Below, in pieces: positions 26,095 to 35,402 of a stretch of DNA of 64,000 bases. Position numbers and translations under genes: made by a program. Origin of the DNA: Synechococcus sp. JA-3-3Ab (lineage in GTDB: Bacteria > Cyanobacteriota > Cyanobacteriia > Thermostichales > Thermostichaceae); NCBI RefSeq assembly GCF_000013205.1, contig NC_007775.1, positions 2,246,001-2,310,000 on the forward strand, given 5' to 3'. Under the pieces are notes generated by a model, which saw nothing but the letters and a program-made list of their open reading frames with translations, did not search any database and was not told the origin of the DNA. The number at the start of each line of letters is the position of its first letter. Position 1 is the first letter of the stretch.

Positions 26095-26521
26095 AGGTTT
26101 GCAGGCGCAAGAAAAGGCAGCTCAGGCCAAGATGTCCATACGATAAACCAATTGCTGGAATTCATACCCGCCCATTGCTCAGTCCAACTTCAGGGATCCC
26201 AATCTTTGACTCTCTGGAGGCCCAAGCGCTCCGCGCCGCCGGCGCGACCACCTCCAGCCCCTCTCCCAGCCCCCCTCACCCCCAGCCCCTCTCCCAAAGG
26301 GAGAGGGGAGTTAGGGATAGCGCTTTGCGCCGCCAGCGCGTGCGCGACAGCGTTGCGACAAGCCGTTTTTTATTACCATTTGGAATGACTATTTAGAGAT
26401 TTTTTTAAGGATCTCCAGTAAATGTGAAAAAAGCGCAAGGGAATGCTGGGGGAAATTCAGCCTTCTGGGCAACCTTCAGCCCAAAGGGGGATGATCGGAA
26501 GGGATCCCTGCGCGAGGGCTT
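26095..26521. other. Intergenic region with repeats upstream of NAD kinase
   Basis: This 427-base gap between the divergent kinase and NAD kinase genes holds no convincing coding frame. It contains copy 2 of the dispersed palindromic repeat (26274-26310), a partial copy just before it, and a pair of 22-base direct repeats AGCGCT..GCGCCGCC.GCGCG at 26225-26246 and 26319-26340 that flank it. An A/T-rich stretch at about 26365-26410 could supply the NAD kinase promoter. Confidence 0.7.
26274..26310. repeat. Dispersed palindromic repeat, copy 2
   Basis: The sequence CCTCACCCCCAGCCCCTCTC followed by CCAAAGGGAGAGGGGAG repeats copy 1 at 17413-17449 with one inserted A in the loop. Hairpin arms are CCCCTCTCCC and GGGAGAGGGG. 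Confidence 0.85.
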
Positions 26522-27481
26522 ATGGACTTGGGCTTGGTGGTGATTGCCTACAAAGAGGGGGATCGGGAGAGCAAGGCCGCCTGTCAACTGTGTGCGGAGC
26601 AGTTGCGCCGGCGCGGCGTTACGGTGCTAACAGCCCCCACCGGCTTGCACCACAACCCCTACCCGGTCTTCCTGGAGGCCACTTCCGATCCCATCGACCT
26701 AGCTGTGGTACTGGGGGGAGATGGGTCGGTGTTGGCGGCGGCCCGCCACCTGGCCCCCCATGGGATCCCCATTTTGCCCATTCAGTCGGGGGGCAGGCTG
26801 GGGTTTTTGGCCCAGTCAGAGCGGGTGCTGCACCAGGATCCCTGGGATCGCATCCAGGCCGGAGACTTCGTCCTGCAAGCCCGGATGATGTTGCAGGCCC
26901 AGATTTGGGAGCAAGTGCAACTGGGGCAGGGGGCTATTCCTGGCGAGGGCAAGCGGCAGGGCCGCCCGGTCAGTGACGTGTACTACGCCCTCAACGAAAT
27001 GTGCCTCAAGCCCATCAACCGGGAACGCCTGCCCGCCGCCATCCTGGAAATCGAAGTCAATGGCGAGATTTTGGATCAGTACCACGGGGATGGTGTGCTG
27101 GTGGCTACACCGACGGGATCCACCTCCTACACCCTGGCAGCCAACGGCCCCATTCTGGAGCCCAGCTTTGAGGCCATCATCATCACCCCCATCTGTCCCC
27201 TCAGCTTGTCCAGCCGTCCCATCGTCATCGGCGGCACGGCTACGGTGGAGATCTGGCCCCTTGCCGATCCGGAAGGGCTGACCCGCCTCTGGAGCGATGG
27301 CGTCTTGGCCCAATCGGTCAACCCCGGCCAGTGGGTACAAATTCAACGGGCTCACCTGCCGGCCAAGCTGCTGATCCTAGAAAAAGACCTCTCCTACTTC
27401 CGCACCCTGCGAGAAAAACTGCAGTGGGCCGGCAGCCGCATCTACATCCCCACCACCAACCACCGCCCGGAAGGGGGATAA
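26522..27481 (+). CDS. nadK: NAD(+) kinase
   Basis: The 319-residue protein makes NADP from NAD and ATP. The nucleotide-binding GGDGSVLAAARHL is at about residues 65-77, followed by SGGRLGFLAQ (the family GxLGFL motif). In the C-terminal beta domain lie YALNEMCLKP (NE motif), GDGVLVATPTGSTSYTLAANGP near 195-216 and ITPICPLSLSSRPIV. The length is slightly above the 290-300 usual. Cyanobacteria often carry two NAD kinases; this is one of them. The ATG at 26522 has no strong ribosome-binding site but the conserved start LVVIAYKEGD fits. Confidence 0.94.
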   Translation: MDLGLVVIAYKEGDRESKAACQLCAEQLRRRGVTVLTAPTGLHHNPYPVFLEATSDPIDLAVVLGGDGSVLAAARHLAPHGIPILPIQSGGRLGFLAQSERVLHQDPWDRIQAGDFVLQARMMLQAQIWEQVQLGQGAIPGEGKRQGRPVSDVYYALNEMCLKPINRERLPAAILEIEVNGEILDQYHGDGVLVATPTGSTSYTLAANGPILEPSFEAIIITPICPLSLSSRPIVIGGTATVEIWPLADPEGLTRLWSDGVLAQSVNPGQWVQIQRAHLPAKLLILEKDLSYFRTLREKLQWAGSRIYIPTTNHRPEGG

Positions 27482-27667
27482 AGGGATCCTAAAGTTGGGG
27501 AGCTAGAGTAGCGGAGTTTGACTCCCCTGGAATCCTCTCCCATAAGCCTCAGACTTTACCTACTCAGACACTTTTCCAGCAGTTCAACCTAAAGCTTTAA
27601 AGAGATCCGCGACTCAAGCTTTCCAAACGCTCCCCGACGGATTCCGCTATCAAAATGAGTCTGAGGT

Positions 27668-28972
27668 TCACTCAATTGGGATAAATTGCAGCAGGGATCC
27701 CGTGTGGATGAGATGGGCCGGGGCAGATTTTCCATCCTGGCCGGGATGGGCCAGCAGCACACAGCGATCTTGGGGGGTGAGGTTAAACCCGACAGAGGGA
27801 TCAGGCTCTCTTTTCAGTTGAAAATTGAGTTGCGGATCCCCGACAAACGTCAGTTGAGCCAAGAGGGCCAATAGGCAATCTAGATGGGCCAAATCCGTTC
27901 CGAAAGGAGTCCGCTCCTGCAAGGTGGCCAACGCCACCGGGTGGCCTTCCCGGATGAGATAGGTGAGGATCCCGGCACAGCGCTCTACGGCCCGCTCCAG
28001 CTTGTTGCGATGCGCTTCAGGGCCTTCTCCCCGCGGCTGCCAGCGGTTTTCAAAACAGAGGACAATGGCCTGGGAACGGGGACGCTCCAGCTCGCGCACG
28101 ACCAGTTGATCCCGTTTGGCCGAGATCTTCCAGTGCACCGAGCGCACATCATCTTGGGGACGATAAGGCCGCAAGCTGAGATAGTCCCCCTCCTGGCCCG
28201 GCTGAGGGCGCAACCGGCTGCCGCCGCTGAACTGATCCGGCAGCAGCAAACCCTGCACAGGGGCAGGCCGAGGAAACACGATCACCGTCTGCGCATCCTC
28301 AATTTCCACTGCCTTGCGGAAGAGTTCAAAGGGAAAGCTGGTGGCAATTTCAAAGCCCTGCAGCCGCCACGCCCCTCGCCGTGAAAAAGTGTGCTGATAG
28401 AAGGTATCTAGCTTGGCGCCGGGATCCAAGCGCAAAACGTAGCTGGAAGGCCAATCGGCCCGCCTGAGCCCCTCAATGCGCTCGCTGACCTGTAGGGAAA
28501 AACTGGGCAGGCGCCGTTTGCGGTTGACCAGCGTCAGCCCCACCAAGACCGGCTGGCCGGCAAAAATGCGGCTGGGCAACTGCCGGCTCACCTCCAGATC
28601 TTTGAGGGTAAGCTCGGAGAGCATGCCGCTGAGGAGAATGAGGCTGAGCAGCATCCCCAGCACCAAGTAAAGGGGATTGTTGCCGGTGTTGAAGGCGGCA
28701 ATGCTTACCAAGAGGGTGATCCCAACAAACCGCCCCCCGATGCGGGTAAAGCAGAAGCGGCGCAGAAAACGAACCCGCTGCCTTGAGGACAACTGGGGAG
28801 GGCGGATCCCCAACTTCCGCGGCCACTGCAACGATTGCAGGAGTTGAAGTGCCGTTTGGCTAAGTTTCAATAACATTTGCCTGCCTCCTCTGCAGCCCTG
28901 TACCGCTAATTCTTGCTCCCCAACCCTCCGCGCAAGAATACCCGTATCTTGCAGCGTAAAGGGATCAGGCAC
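27668..28972 (-). CDS. DUF58 domain protein
   Basis: The 434-residue protein has two membrane spans at about residues 80-120 (ITLLVSIAAFNTG and LYLVLGMLLSLILLSGML) and a DUF58 domain from about 255 with the motif YRPQDDVRSVHWKISAKRDQLVVRELE, of which the RxVHWK core is diagnostic. DUF58 proteins are usually partners of MoxR AAA ATPases and carry a vWA-like fold; no moxR gene is in the window. The start overlaps the last base of the aminotransferase gene, so they are cotranscribed. The first 60 residues are less conserved and the real start might be later. Confidence 0.88.
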   Translation of the reverse strand: MPDPFTLQDTGILARRVGEQELAVQGCRGGRQMLLKLSQTALQLLQSLQWPRKLGIRPPQLSSRQRVRFLRRFCFTRIGGRFVGITLLVSIAAFNTGNNPLYLVLGMLLSLILLSGMLSELTLKDLEVSRQLPSRIFAGQPVLVGLTLVNRKRRLPSFSLQVSERIEGLRRADWPSSYVLRLDPGAKLDTFYQHTFSRRGAWRLQGFEIATSFPFELFRKAVEIEDAQTVIVFPRPAPVQGLLLPDQFSGGSRLRPQPGQEGDYLSLRPYRPQDDVRSVHWKISAKRDQLVVRELERPRSQAIVLCFENRWQPRGEGPEAHRNKLERAVERCAGILTYLIREGHPVALATLQERTPFGTDLAHLDCLLALLAQLTFVGDPQLNFQLKREPDPSVGFNLTPQDRCVLLAHPGQDGKSAPAHLIHTGSLLQFIPIE

Positions 28973-30132
28973 TAGGAGCAGGTTTGTTCGGTGAGGATTT
29001 GGGCAATGGCCGCAGCCACCCGCTCCTGTTGTTGGAGAGTCAACTCAGGAAAACAGGGCAAGGACAACACTTGAGCAGCACAGAGCTCAGCATTGGGCAG
29101 ATCCCCAGGTTTGTACCCCAACTTTTTGCGGTACACCGGCTGCAGATGCAGCGGGATGGGGTAGTAAACGCGGCTGGCAATGCCCCGCTCCTGCAACTGC
29201 TTTTGCAACCGGTCGCGCCGCCGCGAGTCCGTCGAGTCGGAACCAGGCACCCGCACCGTGTACTGGTGCCACACCGAGTTGCCCCCCACCGCCACCTGGG
29301 GCAGGATCAGCCCAGGGATCCCCTGCAACAGGCGGTGATAGGACTCGGCAATCCCCTGCCGCCGCCAGTTCCACTCCCGCAGGTGGGTCAACTTAACCGA
29401 CAGGATCACGGCTTGCAGCGCGTCGAGGCGGCTGTTGAGGCCGATGTGCTCGTGCTGGTATTGGCGAGTCTGGCCGTGTTCTTTAAGAATGCGAACCTTG
29501 CGGGCCAATTGTGGATCCCGGGTCACCACCGCCCCACCATCCCCTGCTGCCCCCAAGTTTTTGGTGGGAAAAAAGCTGAAGCAGCCGATATCTCCCCAGG
29601 TTCCCACCGGCCTGCCCCCCCAACAGGCCCCCACCGCCTGGGCGCAATCTTCTATCACGGCCAACCCATGTCGCCGCGCGATGGCCAGAATCTCGGTCAT
29701 GTTGGCCGCCTGGCCGAACAGATGCACCGGGATCACCGCCTTGGTGCGGGGGGAAATGCTCTTTTCCAGAAGCTGGGGATCCAGGTTAAAAGTGCAGGGA
29801 TCCACATCCACAAACACCGGCCGTGCCCCCACCAAGTCGATAGCCTCGGCGGAGGCAAAAAAGCTAAAGGCAGTGGTGATCACCTCGTCACCTGCTTGGA
29901 TCCCAAGGGCGCGCAAGGCCAGCACCAAAGCATCGGTGCCGGAATTGCAGCCAACAGCCTCCAGGTCCCCGCCGCCAAGAAACCGAGAGAATAGCTCCTC
30001 AAAACGCCGCACCGCCTCTCCCCCGATGTACTGGCCTGAGGCCAGCAACGCCTCCACCTCGGGCAGAAGGGTTTCAGCCAGAGCGCGGTATTGCAAGGTC
30101 AAGTCCAGCAGCGGAATAGGCTCATCCGTCAC
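28972..30132 (-). CDS. DegT/DnrJ/EryC1 family sugar aminotransferase
   Basis: The protein of about 386 residues is a PLP enzyme that aminates nucleotide-linked keto sugars for surface polysaccharides. Conserved parts are IPLLDLTLQYRAL at the start, GCNSGTDALVLALRALGI near 80, DVDPCTFNLDP near 120, VIEDCAQAVGA with the PLP aspartate near 170, and the SFFPTKNLGAAGDGG loop near 200 with the Schiff-base lysine. I use the GTG at 30130-30132 (VTDEPIPLL); a GTG at 30162 would add ten residues. It is followed by DUF58 in the same operon. The specific sugar cannot be told. Confidence 0.9.
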   Translation of the reverse strand: MTDEPIPLLDLTLQYRALAETLLPEVEALLASGQYIGGEAVRRFEELFSRFLGGGDLEAVGCNSGTDALVLALRALGIQAGDEVITTAFSFFASAEAIDLVGARPVFVDVDPCTFNLDPQLLEKSISPRTKAVIPVHLFGQAANMTEILAIARRHGLAVIEDCAQAVGACWGGRPVGTWGDIGCFSFFPTKNLGAAGDGGAVVTRDPQLARKVRILKEHGQTRQYQHEHIGLNSRLDALQAVILSVKLTHLREWNWRRQGIAESYHRLLQGIPGLILPQVAVGGNSVWHQYTVRVPGSDSTDSRRRDRLQKQLQERGIASRVYYPIPLHLQPVYRKKLGYKPGDLPNAELCAAQVLSLPCFPELTLQQQERVAAAIAQILTEQTCS

Positions 30133-30631
30133 GGTGCTGCCTTTTGGGAAGGTAGCGGCCACAGCCGATTATCGAGGATGAGAGCTTTCGACACTCCCAC
30201 CAACTAAAGAAAGCTGGAGAATTCTTACCCAGTCCGTTGCTGGACTCGTAAAGGCGTTGTCAAGCCGCCTCTAGACAGCTCTCACGGCCCTGTCCCGCTA
30301 GCGCAAGCAAGGACATAATGCCAAGGCTCTGCTTGGTTTGTCTTGCTTAGCTGCCGGCTAGGTTTTTCACGAAGGTAGGTCAGTATGTACAGTGTAGCAG
30401 AGAGAGAAATCAGCGATTAAAATCGCCTATGCCTCTTCCCTGAGGCGGAAAAGCTGATTTTCGGCGTCCACAACGCTCTGGCCCCAAGTGATTCTTCCCT
30501 TATCTTCGCTACAAGTGGACTGCTGGGATCCCAGCCCACTCCGAATCTATCCCAATCTGAGATAGAGTAAACGCGGTACGTCCCTGGCCAGGGATTCCCT
30601 AGGTCGGCTACAGCTATCGACAGGATGTTCT
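30133..30631. other. Non-coding 0.5-kb divergent promoter region
   Basis: This stretch between the aminotransferase and glycosyltransferase genes has no supported coding frame. It includes a palindrome-rich segment at 30407-30460 described separately, a GGTCAGTATGTACAGTGTAG sequence at 30379-30398 that loosely resembles the ATACTG-type subterminal repeats of the IS607 element, and candidate promoters for both flanking genes. I see no tRNA or known riboswitch. Confidence 0.6.
30407..30460. other. Candidate branched RNA or cruciform structure
   Basis: AAATCAGC at 30407-30414 is the exact reverse complement of GCTGATTT at 30453-30460. Inside are two hairpins: GCGAT/ATCGC around TTAA at 30413-30426, and GCCTC/GAGGC at 30431-30446. 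The outer and inner helices share two bases. The layout allows a three-way junction in RNA. Its role, if any, is unknown. Confidence 0.45.
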
Positions 30632-31645
30632 ATGCAGGTTGCTTCTCAAGCAGTTCTCGGCAAAGCCCCTTTGGCCCCCCGAATTCTAGCTTTGGTGCCG
30701 GGAGGGATTGGCGACCAAATTCTTTTTTTTCCCACCCTGGCAAGTTTGCGGCAGCGCTTTCCAGAAGCGGAGCTAGAGGTGTTGGTGGAGCCGCGGGCGG
30801 CAGCTGCCTACGAGGTTTGTCCCTCGGTGAATCGGGTGCTAACCTTTCCGTTTAAAGAGCAGCTCTCGTTGGGAGATATCAGCGATCTGCTGGGGCGAAT
30901 CCGGGAACGGCAGTACGATGCGGTGCTGAGCCTGGGCAGAAGCTTAGGGGTCAAGCTGCTGCTTTGGCTAACTGGGATCCCGAAGCGGGTTGGCTATGCT
31001 CCACCAGGGCCTGGGCGACCTTGGCTGACCGACCCGGTGCCCCTGAAGCCGGCCCAATATGCAGCGAGCATGTATCACGACCTGCTGCAGGGGTTTGGCA
31101 TCACTGCGACGGCAGGCCTGCCTCAGGTTCGCCTAAAGAAGACAGACCTGGAGTGGGCCGAGCAGGAACGCAAGCGCCTGCTGGGGGATGCTGCCCAAGA
31201 TTACGTGCTGTTACATCCCGGCGCCAGCCAACTGTCCCAGGAGAAGGGAATTCAGAAAATCTACCCCCCCGCCAGCTGGGTCAAGGTCATCAAGGGCTTC
31301 CGGGAAAAGCGGCCGGAGCTGCCGCTGGTGCTGCTGCTGGGGCCAGAAGATGAGCAGCTGGCGGAGGGCTTTCTGTCGCAACTGCCGGATCTGCCGGTGA
31401 GCCGCCCTCCCCACCTGGGCCAACTGGCGGCCTTGATTGCTGGCTCCACCCTGCTGTTGTGTACCGACAGCGCCCCCATGCACCTAGCAGTAGCCACCCA
31501 AACTCCCCTGGTGGCTGTGTTTGGCCCCACTGAGCCGGAGCGGCTGCTGCCTTCCGAAGGGCCGTTCCGCGCCGTTAAGGCTGCCAACGGGGTGATCGAC
31601 TCGATTGCTCCTGAGCAAATCCTGCAAGTGATCTTCCCCGGCTAG
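30632..31645 (+). CDS. Glycosyltransferase family 9 (heptosyltransferase-like)
   Basis: The 337-residue protein matches GT9. It has LVPGGIGDQILFFPTLASLRQRFP split across about residues 19-42 (nucleotide-sugar site and first helix), EVLVEPRAAAAYE, and in the second half VLLHPGASQLSQEKG near 195 and STLLLCTDSAPMHLAVATQTPLVAVFGPT spread over about 273-301, the donor-binding region. In cyanobacteria such enzymes build lipopolysaccharide core or other envelope glycans. It is a single plus-strand gene. The ATG at 30632 gives a normal family N-terminus. Confidence 0.88.
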   Translation: MQVASQAVLGKAPLAPRILALVPGGIGDQILFFPTLASLRQRFPEAELEVLVEPRAAAAYEVCPSVNRVLTFPFKEQLSLGDISDLLGRIRERQYDAVLSLGRSLGVKLLLWLTGIPKRVGYAPPGPGRPWLTDPVPLKPAQYAASMYHDLLQGFGITATAGLPQVRLKKTDLEWAEQERKRLLGDAAQDYVLLHPGASQLSQEKGIQKIYPPASWVKVIKGFREKRPELPLVLLLGPEDEQLAEGFLSQLPDLPVSRPPHLGQLAALIAGSTLLLCTDSAPMHLAVATQTPLVAVFGPTEPERLLPSEGPFRAVKAANGVIDSIAPEQILQVIFPG

Positions 31646-31722
31646 CGGCAGAAGACTTTCCCCAAGACCAGCCCAAAAGGTTATGGGATCCTGCAGCCAC
31701 TTCGGACAAGTTTGAAACCATT

Positions 31723-31746
31723 CCCTCACCCCAACTCCTCTCCCAG
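31723..31746. repeat. Dispersed palindromic repeat, partial copy 3
   Basis: CCCTCACCCCAACTCCTCTC followed by CCAG resembles the left half of the repeats at 17413 and 26274. The right arm is absent, so this copy is degenerate. It lies in the gap between the GT9 gene and tRNA-Leu. Confidence 0.6.
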
Positions 31747-31876
31747 GACACTGCGCTCCTCGCCCCAGGGAGAGCTTGTCCCGCTATACCGGCTGTCCCA
31801 GCCTGGAAAGGGAGTAGCACAGTTTTCTCCTTCTCCCTCTAGGAAAAAGGCCGGGAATGAGGAGCTTGTTTGGCCA

Positions 31877-31957
31877 TGCGGACGAAGGGACTTGAACCCT
31901 TACGCCTTGCGGCACTAGATCCTAAGTCTAGCGCGTCTGCCATTCCGCCACGTCCGC
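31877..31957 (-). tRNA. tRNA-Leu (anticodon UAG)
   Basis: Read on the minus strand the 81-base gene starts GCGGACGTGGCGGAATGGCA and ends with the matching acceptor strand CGTCCGC plus discriminator A. The anticodon arm CTAGACTTAGGATCTAG presents UAG in a seven-base loop. A class II long variable arm is present. The T-loop is GGTTCAAGTCC. CCA is not encoded. Confidence 0.97.
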
Positions 31958-32031
31958 AAAAGCTGGCCCCGTAGGCCGGTTGTCAGCCGACTCGAATCCC
32001 GCTCAATTATGCTAACCCAAGCCGGCTCTGG

Positions 32032-33006
32032 CTAACCCGGCAACTGGGCAACGGCGACCTTCAGCTCCTCTGTGGCGTCCAAAACCACCCAGCCTTGCCC
32101 CCCTGCCCGCTTCCACAGCTCAAAGTGCAGGTGTGGCCCGGTTACCGCCCCGGTTGCCCCCACATAGCCGATCACGGATCCCTGTTCCACCACTTCCCCG
32201 GCTCTTACCGCGACTTCGGACATGTGGCCGTAGCGGGTGCGCCGACTGCCGCCATGGTCCAGCACAACCGTAATTCCCAGGCCTCCCAAGGATCCCGCGC
32301 TCACCACCTTGCCGCTCAACGCAGCCAGGATTGGCGTGCCCAGGCTGGCCCCCAGATCCACGCCGGCATGGAACTCTGGCTGGCCGCGGATGGGGTGAAT
32401 TCGCATGCCAAACCCAGAGGTAATCGGCACGGGGTGGGGCAAAGGATAGAGCAACTGTTCTTCACCTGTCGCCAATTCGGGCAATGCCGGCGCTGGCGGC
32501 TTAGGCGTTTGGGGTTGGCTGGGATCCTCAATACGAATCTCTTCGCCTGGCATGAGGATGATGCGGCGACCGGAGCTGCGCTCCATCAGCACCACCGGCA
32601 CCCCACTTTCCGGCTGAGCATCGACGGCCAAGTTCTGGGTTGCTGGCGGCTCCATAATAATTTCCCGCCCCACCACCGTCTCTGCGCGGGTTTCTGCCTC
32701 CAGGGTTGGAGAGCTGCCAGGTTTGGACGCCAAGCCTGGAGACTCTGGGCTGCCCGCCGGCAGGGGAATGGCACCATCCAACAGCAGGGCTTCTGCTCCA
32801 GGGGTGTCCAGAGCCGGGCCTATTGAGGGAGGAGGGGGCAGAGGATGGAGTTGCGTCTGCGCCAGCAGAGCGGTGGAAGAGAAGCAGAGCAGCAGGCCCA
32901 GTCCCAACCCTAAGCCCAGGCCCAGCCGCCGCAGCAGCCGCGCCCTTCTCGCCAACCGGCTGCCTGGCCGGGAGAGAAGACGCAGCCAAAAAGACTTTGC
33001 CGACAT
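32032..33006 (-). CDS. M23 family peptidoglycan endopeptidase
   Basis: The protein of about 324 residues has an N-terminal membrane or signal segment (LGLGLGLGLGLLLCFSSTALLA), a Pro/Ser-rich middle, and a LytM/M23 zinc peptidase domain from about residue 205. Zinc ligands sit in GFGMRIHPIRGQPEFHAGVDLG (His and Asp) and GPHLHFELW (HxH). Enzymes of this type cut peptide cross-links in peptidoglycan during growth or division. All four metal-ligand positions appear intact. The ATG at 33004-33006 is used; a GTG six codons earlier is possible. It is the last gene of the pdxJ-DUF3318-birA-M23 run. Confidence 0.9.
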   Translation of the reverse strand: MSAKSFWLRLLSRPGSRLARRARLLRRLGLGLGLGLGLLLCFSSTALLAQTQLHPLPPPPSIGPALDTPGAEALLLDGAIPLPAGSPESPGLASKPGSSPTLEAETRAETVVGREIIMEPPATQNLAVDAQPESGVPVVLMERSSGRRIILMPGEEIRIEDPSQPQTPKPPAPALPELATGEEQLLYPLPHPVPITSGFGMRIHPIRGQPEFHAGVDLGASLGTPILAALSGKVVSAGSLGGLGITVVLDHGGSRRTRYGHMSEVAVRAGEVVEQGSVIGYVGATGAVTGPHLHFELWKRAGGQGWVVLDATEELKVAVAQLPG

Positions 33007-33027
33007 GCGCAAGGGATCCAACACGGG

Positions 33028-33849
33028 TCACTCAGGAGGAAACGAAGGGCCACTGGCAAGAGACGCTTGATAGCTCAGGCGCACCTGGTCGGGAGAAAGG
33101 ACGAGGATCTGTCCTCCTGGAGTTTGTACCCGCAGCCTGCCATCCTCGGCAAGGCCCAAAACCGTAGCCGACGCCTCACCAGGGAGCCATTGGACTTGCG
33201 GCTTCACCGTCCAGGCTTCGTACCTGGAGCGCACAGGGGCAAACCCCTCCTGCAGCCAGATCTGAAACCCGCGCTCCATCCCCTGCAAAACCCAGGCGGC
33301 AACTGCGGTGCTGTCCTGCCGGGATCCCAGAATTTCTGCCAAGGCAATCCCGCCAGCGGGCACGGGATTGTTGACATTGACCCCAACGCCGGCCACCAGC
33401 CCCAGCAGTTGCCCTCTCTCCCCAAAGCGGCTCTGCACCAAGAGGCCACCCAGCTTGCGCAGAGAACCCGGACACTGCTCATCCACCACCACCAGGTCGT
33501 TGGGCCATTTCAGCCGCAGCGGGATCCCCAGTTTCTGTCGTAGGCTATCCACAACACCCCAGGCCAGCGTCAGGGTCAACTCCAGCAGCGAATGCCGCAG
33601 AGGCGGGGATCCCAGCCAGACCGACAGGTACAACCCCCCTGGCTGCGAGTGCCATACTCGCCCGTGCTGGCCCTGGCCTGCCCGCTGGCGAGTGCTGACC
33701 AGAACGGTGCCCAGGGGCAGAGGTTGAGGGAAGCGGCGACCCCAGTCCAAGAGCAGCCGGTTGGTGGAATCGGTTACTGCCACTTGGAGGAGGTGATGCC
33801 CCCATCCCCCTCGACCCACCAGGGATCCCAGCCGCGAGGGGGAGAGCAT
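33028..33849 (-). CDS. birA: Biotin--[acetyl-CoA-carboxylase] ligase
   Basis: The 273-residue protein attaches biotin to the carrier protein of acetyl-CoA carboxylase. It has DSTNRLLLDWG near residue 27, the biotin-adenylate loop GRVWHSQPGGLYLSVWL near 60-78 (with a His-Ser replacing the common GRGWxSP form), LRLKWPNDLVV near 115 and a small SH3-like C-terminal domain (ATVLGLAEDGRLRVQ). No DNA-binding N-domain is present, so it is a class I ligase without repressor function. The active-site loop is a little unusual. It follows DUF3318 by 18 bases. Confidence 0.9.
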   Translation of the reverse strand: MLSPSRLGSLVGRGGWGHHLLQVAVTDSTNRLLLDWGRRFPQPLPLGTVLVSTRQRAGQGQHGRVWHSQPGGLYLSVWLGSPPLRHSLLELTLTLAWGVVDSLRQKLGIPLRLKWPNDLVVVDEQCPGSLRKLGGLLVQSRFGERGQLLGLVAGVGVNVNNPVPAGGIALAEILGSRQDSTAVAAWVLQGMERGFQIWLQEGFAPVRSRYEAWTVKPQVQWLPGEASATVLGLAEDGRLRVQTPGGQILVLSPDQVRLSYQASLASGPSFPPE

Positions 33850-33867
33850 GGCTAAGTCCCCCCAGCC

Positions 33868-34500
33868 CTAGCTCAACACGATATCTTCTGCCGGGCGTTG
33901 GGCCAACCGCTTCAGATTTTGATAGCGCAACATGTCCAGCAGGTCGTTGCCGGAGCGCCCCTCCAGACGGGCCTCCACGTGCAGCGCCTGCCCCAGCGCC
34001 TCCACCGCCTGCAGCCGTGGGATCCCGCGCAACACCAGGCGATCCACGGCGTAGGCATCGGCAGCCAGAAGACGGCGGTCGTTGGTCTGGTCGCGGCGCA
34101 ACTGCCAAAGCGCCAAGCCGCTCAACCCTCCCGAAACCGTCGCCCCCACCGGGTCTTGCTGCACGACCTCGAAGATCAGGCTCAGCCCTCCCAGAGCCGC
34201 TATGGCCAGGTAAAAGTCGATCTGCCGCGAGGCTGCCCGGCTGTAGTAGCCCACCTTGTGGAGAAACAGCCCTGCCCGCTGCAGGGGAGTGAACTGTCGC
34301 CACTCGTAGGGTTTGATGAACAGCCGCATCTGCCGTTCCCAGGGCATCTGTCGGCGGCCCTTGATCACCACCGTCTGCCGCTCCGAGGCCGGCAAGATCT
34401 TCACGCTCTCCCGCATGCTGGCGGGCAGCAGATCCAGCAGGCGATCGATCTCAGCCTGGTCGAGAACGTAGTTGTCGTAGCTGTAGTACTCCGAGTTCAT
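33868..34500 (-). CDS. DUF3318 family membrane protein
   Basis: The 210-residue protein matches DUF3318, a cyanobacterial family of unknown role. Features are the N-terminal [28 protein letters not shown] region (about 34-57), [24 protein letters not shown] near 64-87, then two hydrophobic segments at about 95-130 ([18 protein letters not shown] and a second weaker one) and a soluble tail. The ATG overlaps the pdxJ stop by four bases, so the two are translationally coupled. No enzyme motif is evident. Confidence 0.85.
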
Positions 34501-35234
34501 GCCGGGCCTACTCCTGAGCTTAATCCCATCGCCTGACGCATCTCTCGCACTGCCCGCTCCAATCCCACCAGCACCGCTCGACTGATGATGCTATGGCCGA
34601 TGTTCAGCTCTTCCATGCCAGGGATCCGGGCCACCGGGCCGACGTTCCAGTAGGTGAGGCCGTGTCCGGCGTTCACCCGCAAGCCCAGTTGAATCGCCTG
34701 TTGGCTGGCCTGCCGCAGTTGGGCCAACTCCGCCTCTTGCTGCGCCTCCGAGGATGCCTCCGCATAGCGTCCCGTGTGCAGTTCCACCCAGCGGGCCCCC
34801 ACCTGGGCAGCGGCGGCAATTTGGATGGGATCGGGATCGACAAACAAGCTGACGGGAATGCCGGATCCCTGCAGTTGGCTTACCACCTCGCTAAGACGCG
34901 ACACCTGCCCGGCCACATCCAGACCGCCCTCGGTGGTGACCTCTTCTCGCCGCTCGGGCACTAGGGTGACATAATCGGGCTTGATCTCCAGGGCGATGGC
35001 CACCATCTCGTCGGTGGCGGCCATCTCCAAGTTGAGGTGGGTGCGCACCGTCTGGCGCAGTAGCCGCACATCCCGCTCCTGGATATGGCGGCGATCCTCG
35101 CGCAAATGCACCGTGATCCCATCTGCCCCTGCCAACTCGGCGATCACCGCCGCGGCCACCGGATCCGGCTCTACGGTGCGGCGAGCCTGGCGCAGGGTGG
35201 CGACGTGGTCGATGTTAACTCCCAGACTTAACAA
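34497..35234 (-). CDS. pdxJ: Pyridoxine 5'-phosphate synthase
   Basis: The 245-residue TIM-barrel enzyme condenses 1-deoxy-xylulose 5-phosphate with 3-amino-2-oxopropyl phosphate in vitamin B6 synthesis. It starts with [17 protein letters not shown], carries [20 protein letters not shown] near 33-52, the catalytic glutamate in [17 protein letters not shown] near 92-108, and [15 protein letters not shown] near 198-212. All are family signatures and the length is normal. It heads the operon with DUF3318, birA and the M23 gene. Confidence 0.96.
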
Positions 35235-35402
35235 GGCTCAACTTCTTTCACTGTAGCTGGTGATGAATGCTCCTAGTATTACATTATTCATTACTTGTGC
35301 CGGTCAGACGAGTCAGGGTATTGCGGGGCGCAGAGCTAAGGGGCACAGGCTTTATGATCGAGAACGACACCTCGCCCCTCCGGGATCCACTGCGGGCTTG
35401 CC

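Noticed and set aside
30379..30398. Further IS607 end at GGTCAGTATGTACAGTGTAG
   Set aside because: Only short matches to subterminal repeats and no GG border or tnpB tail nearby.
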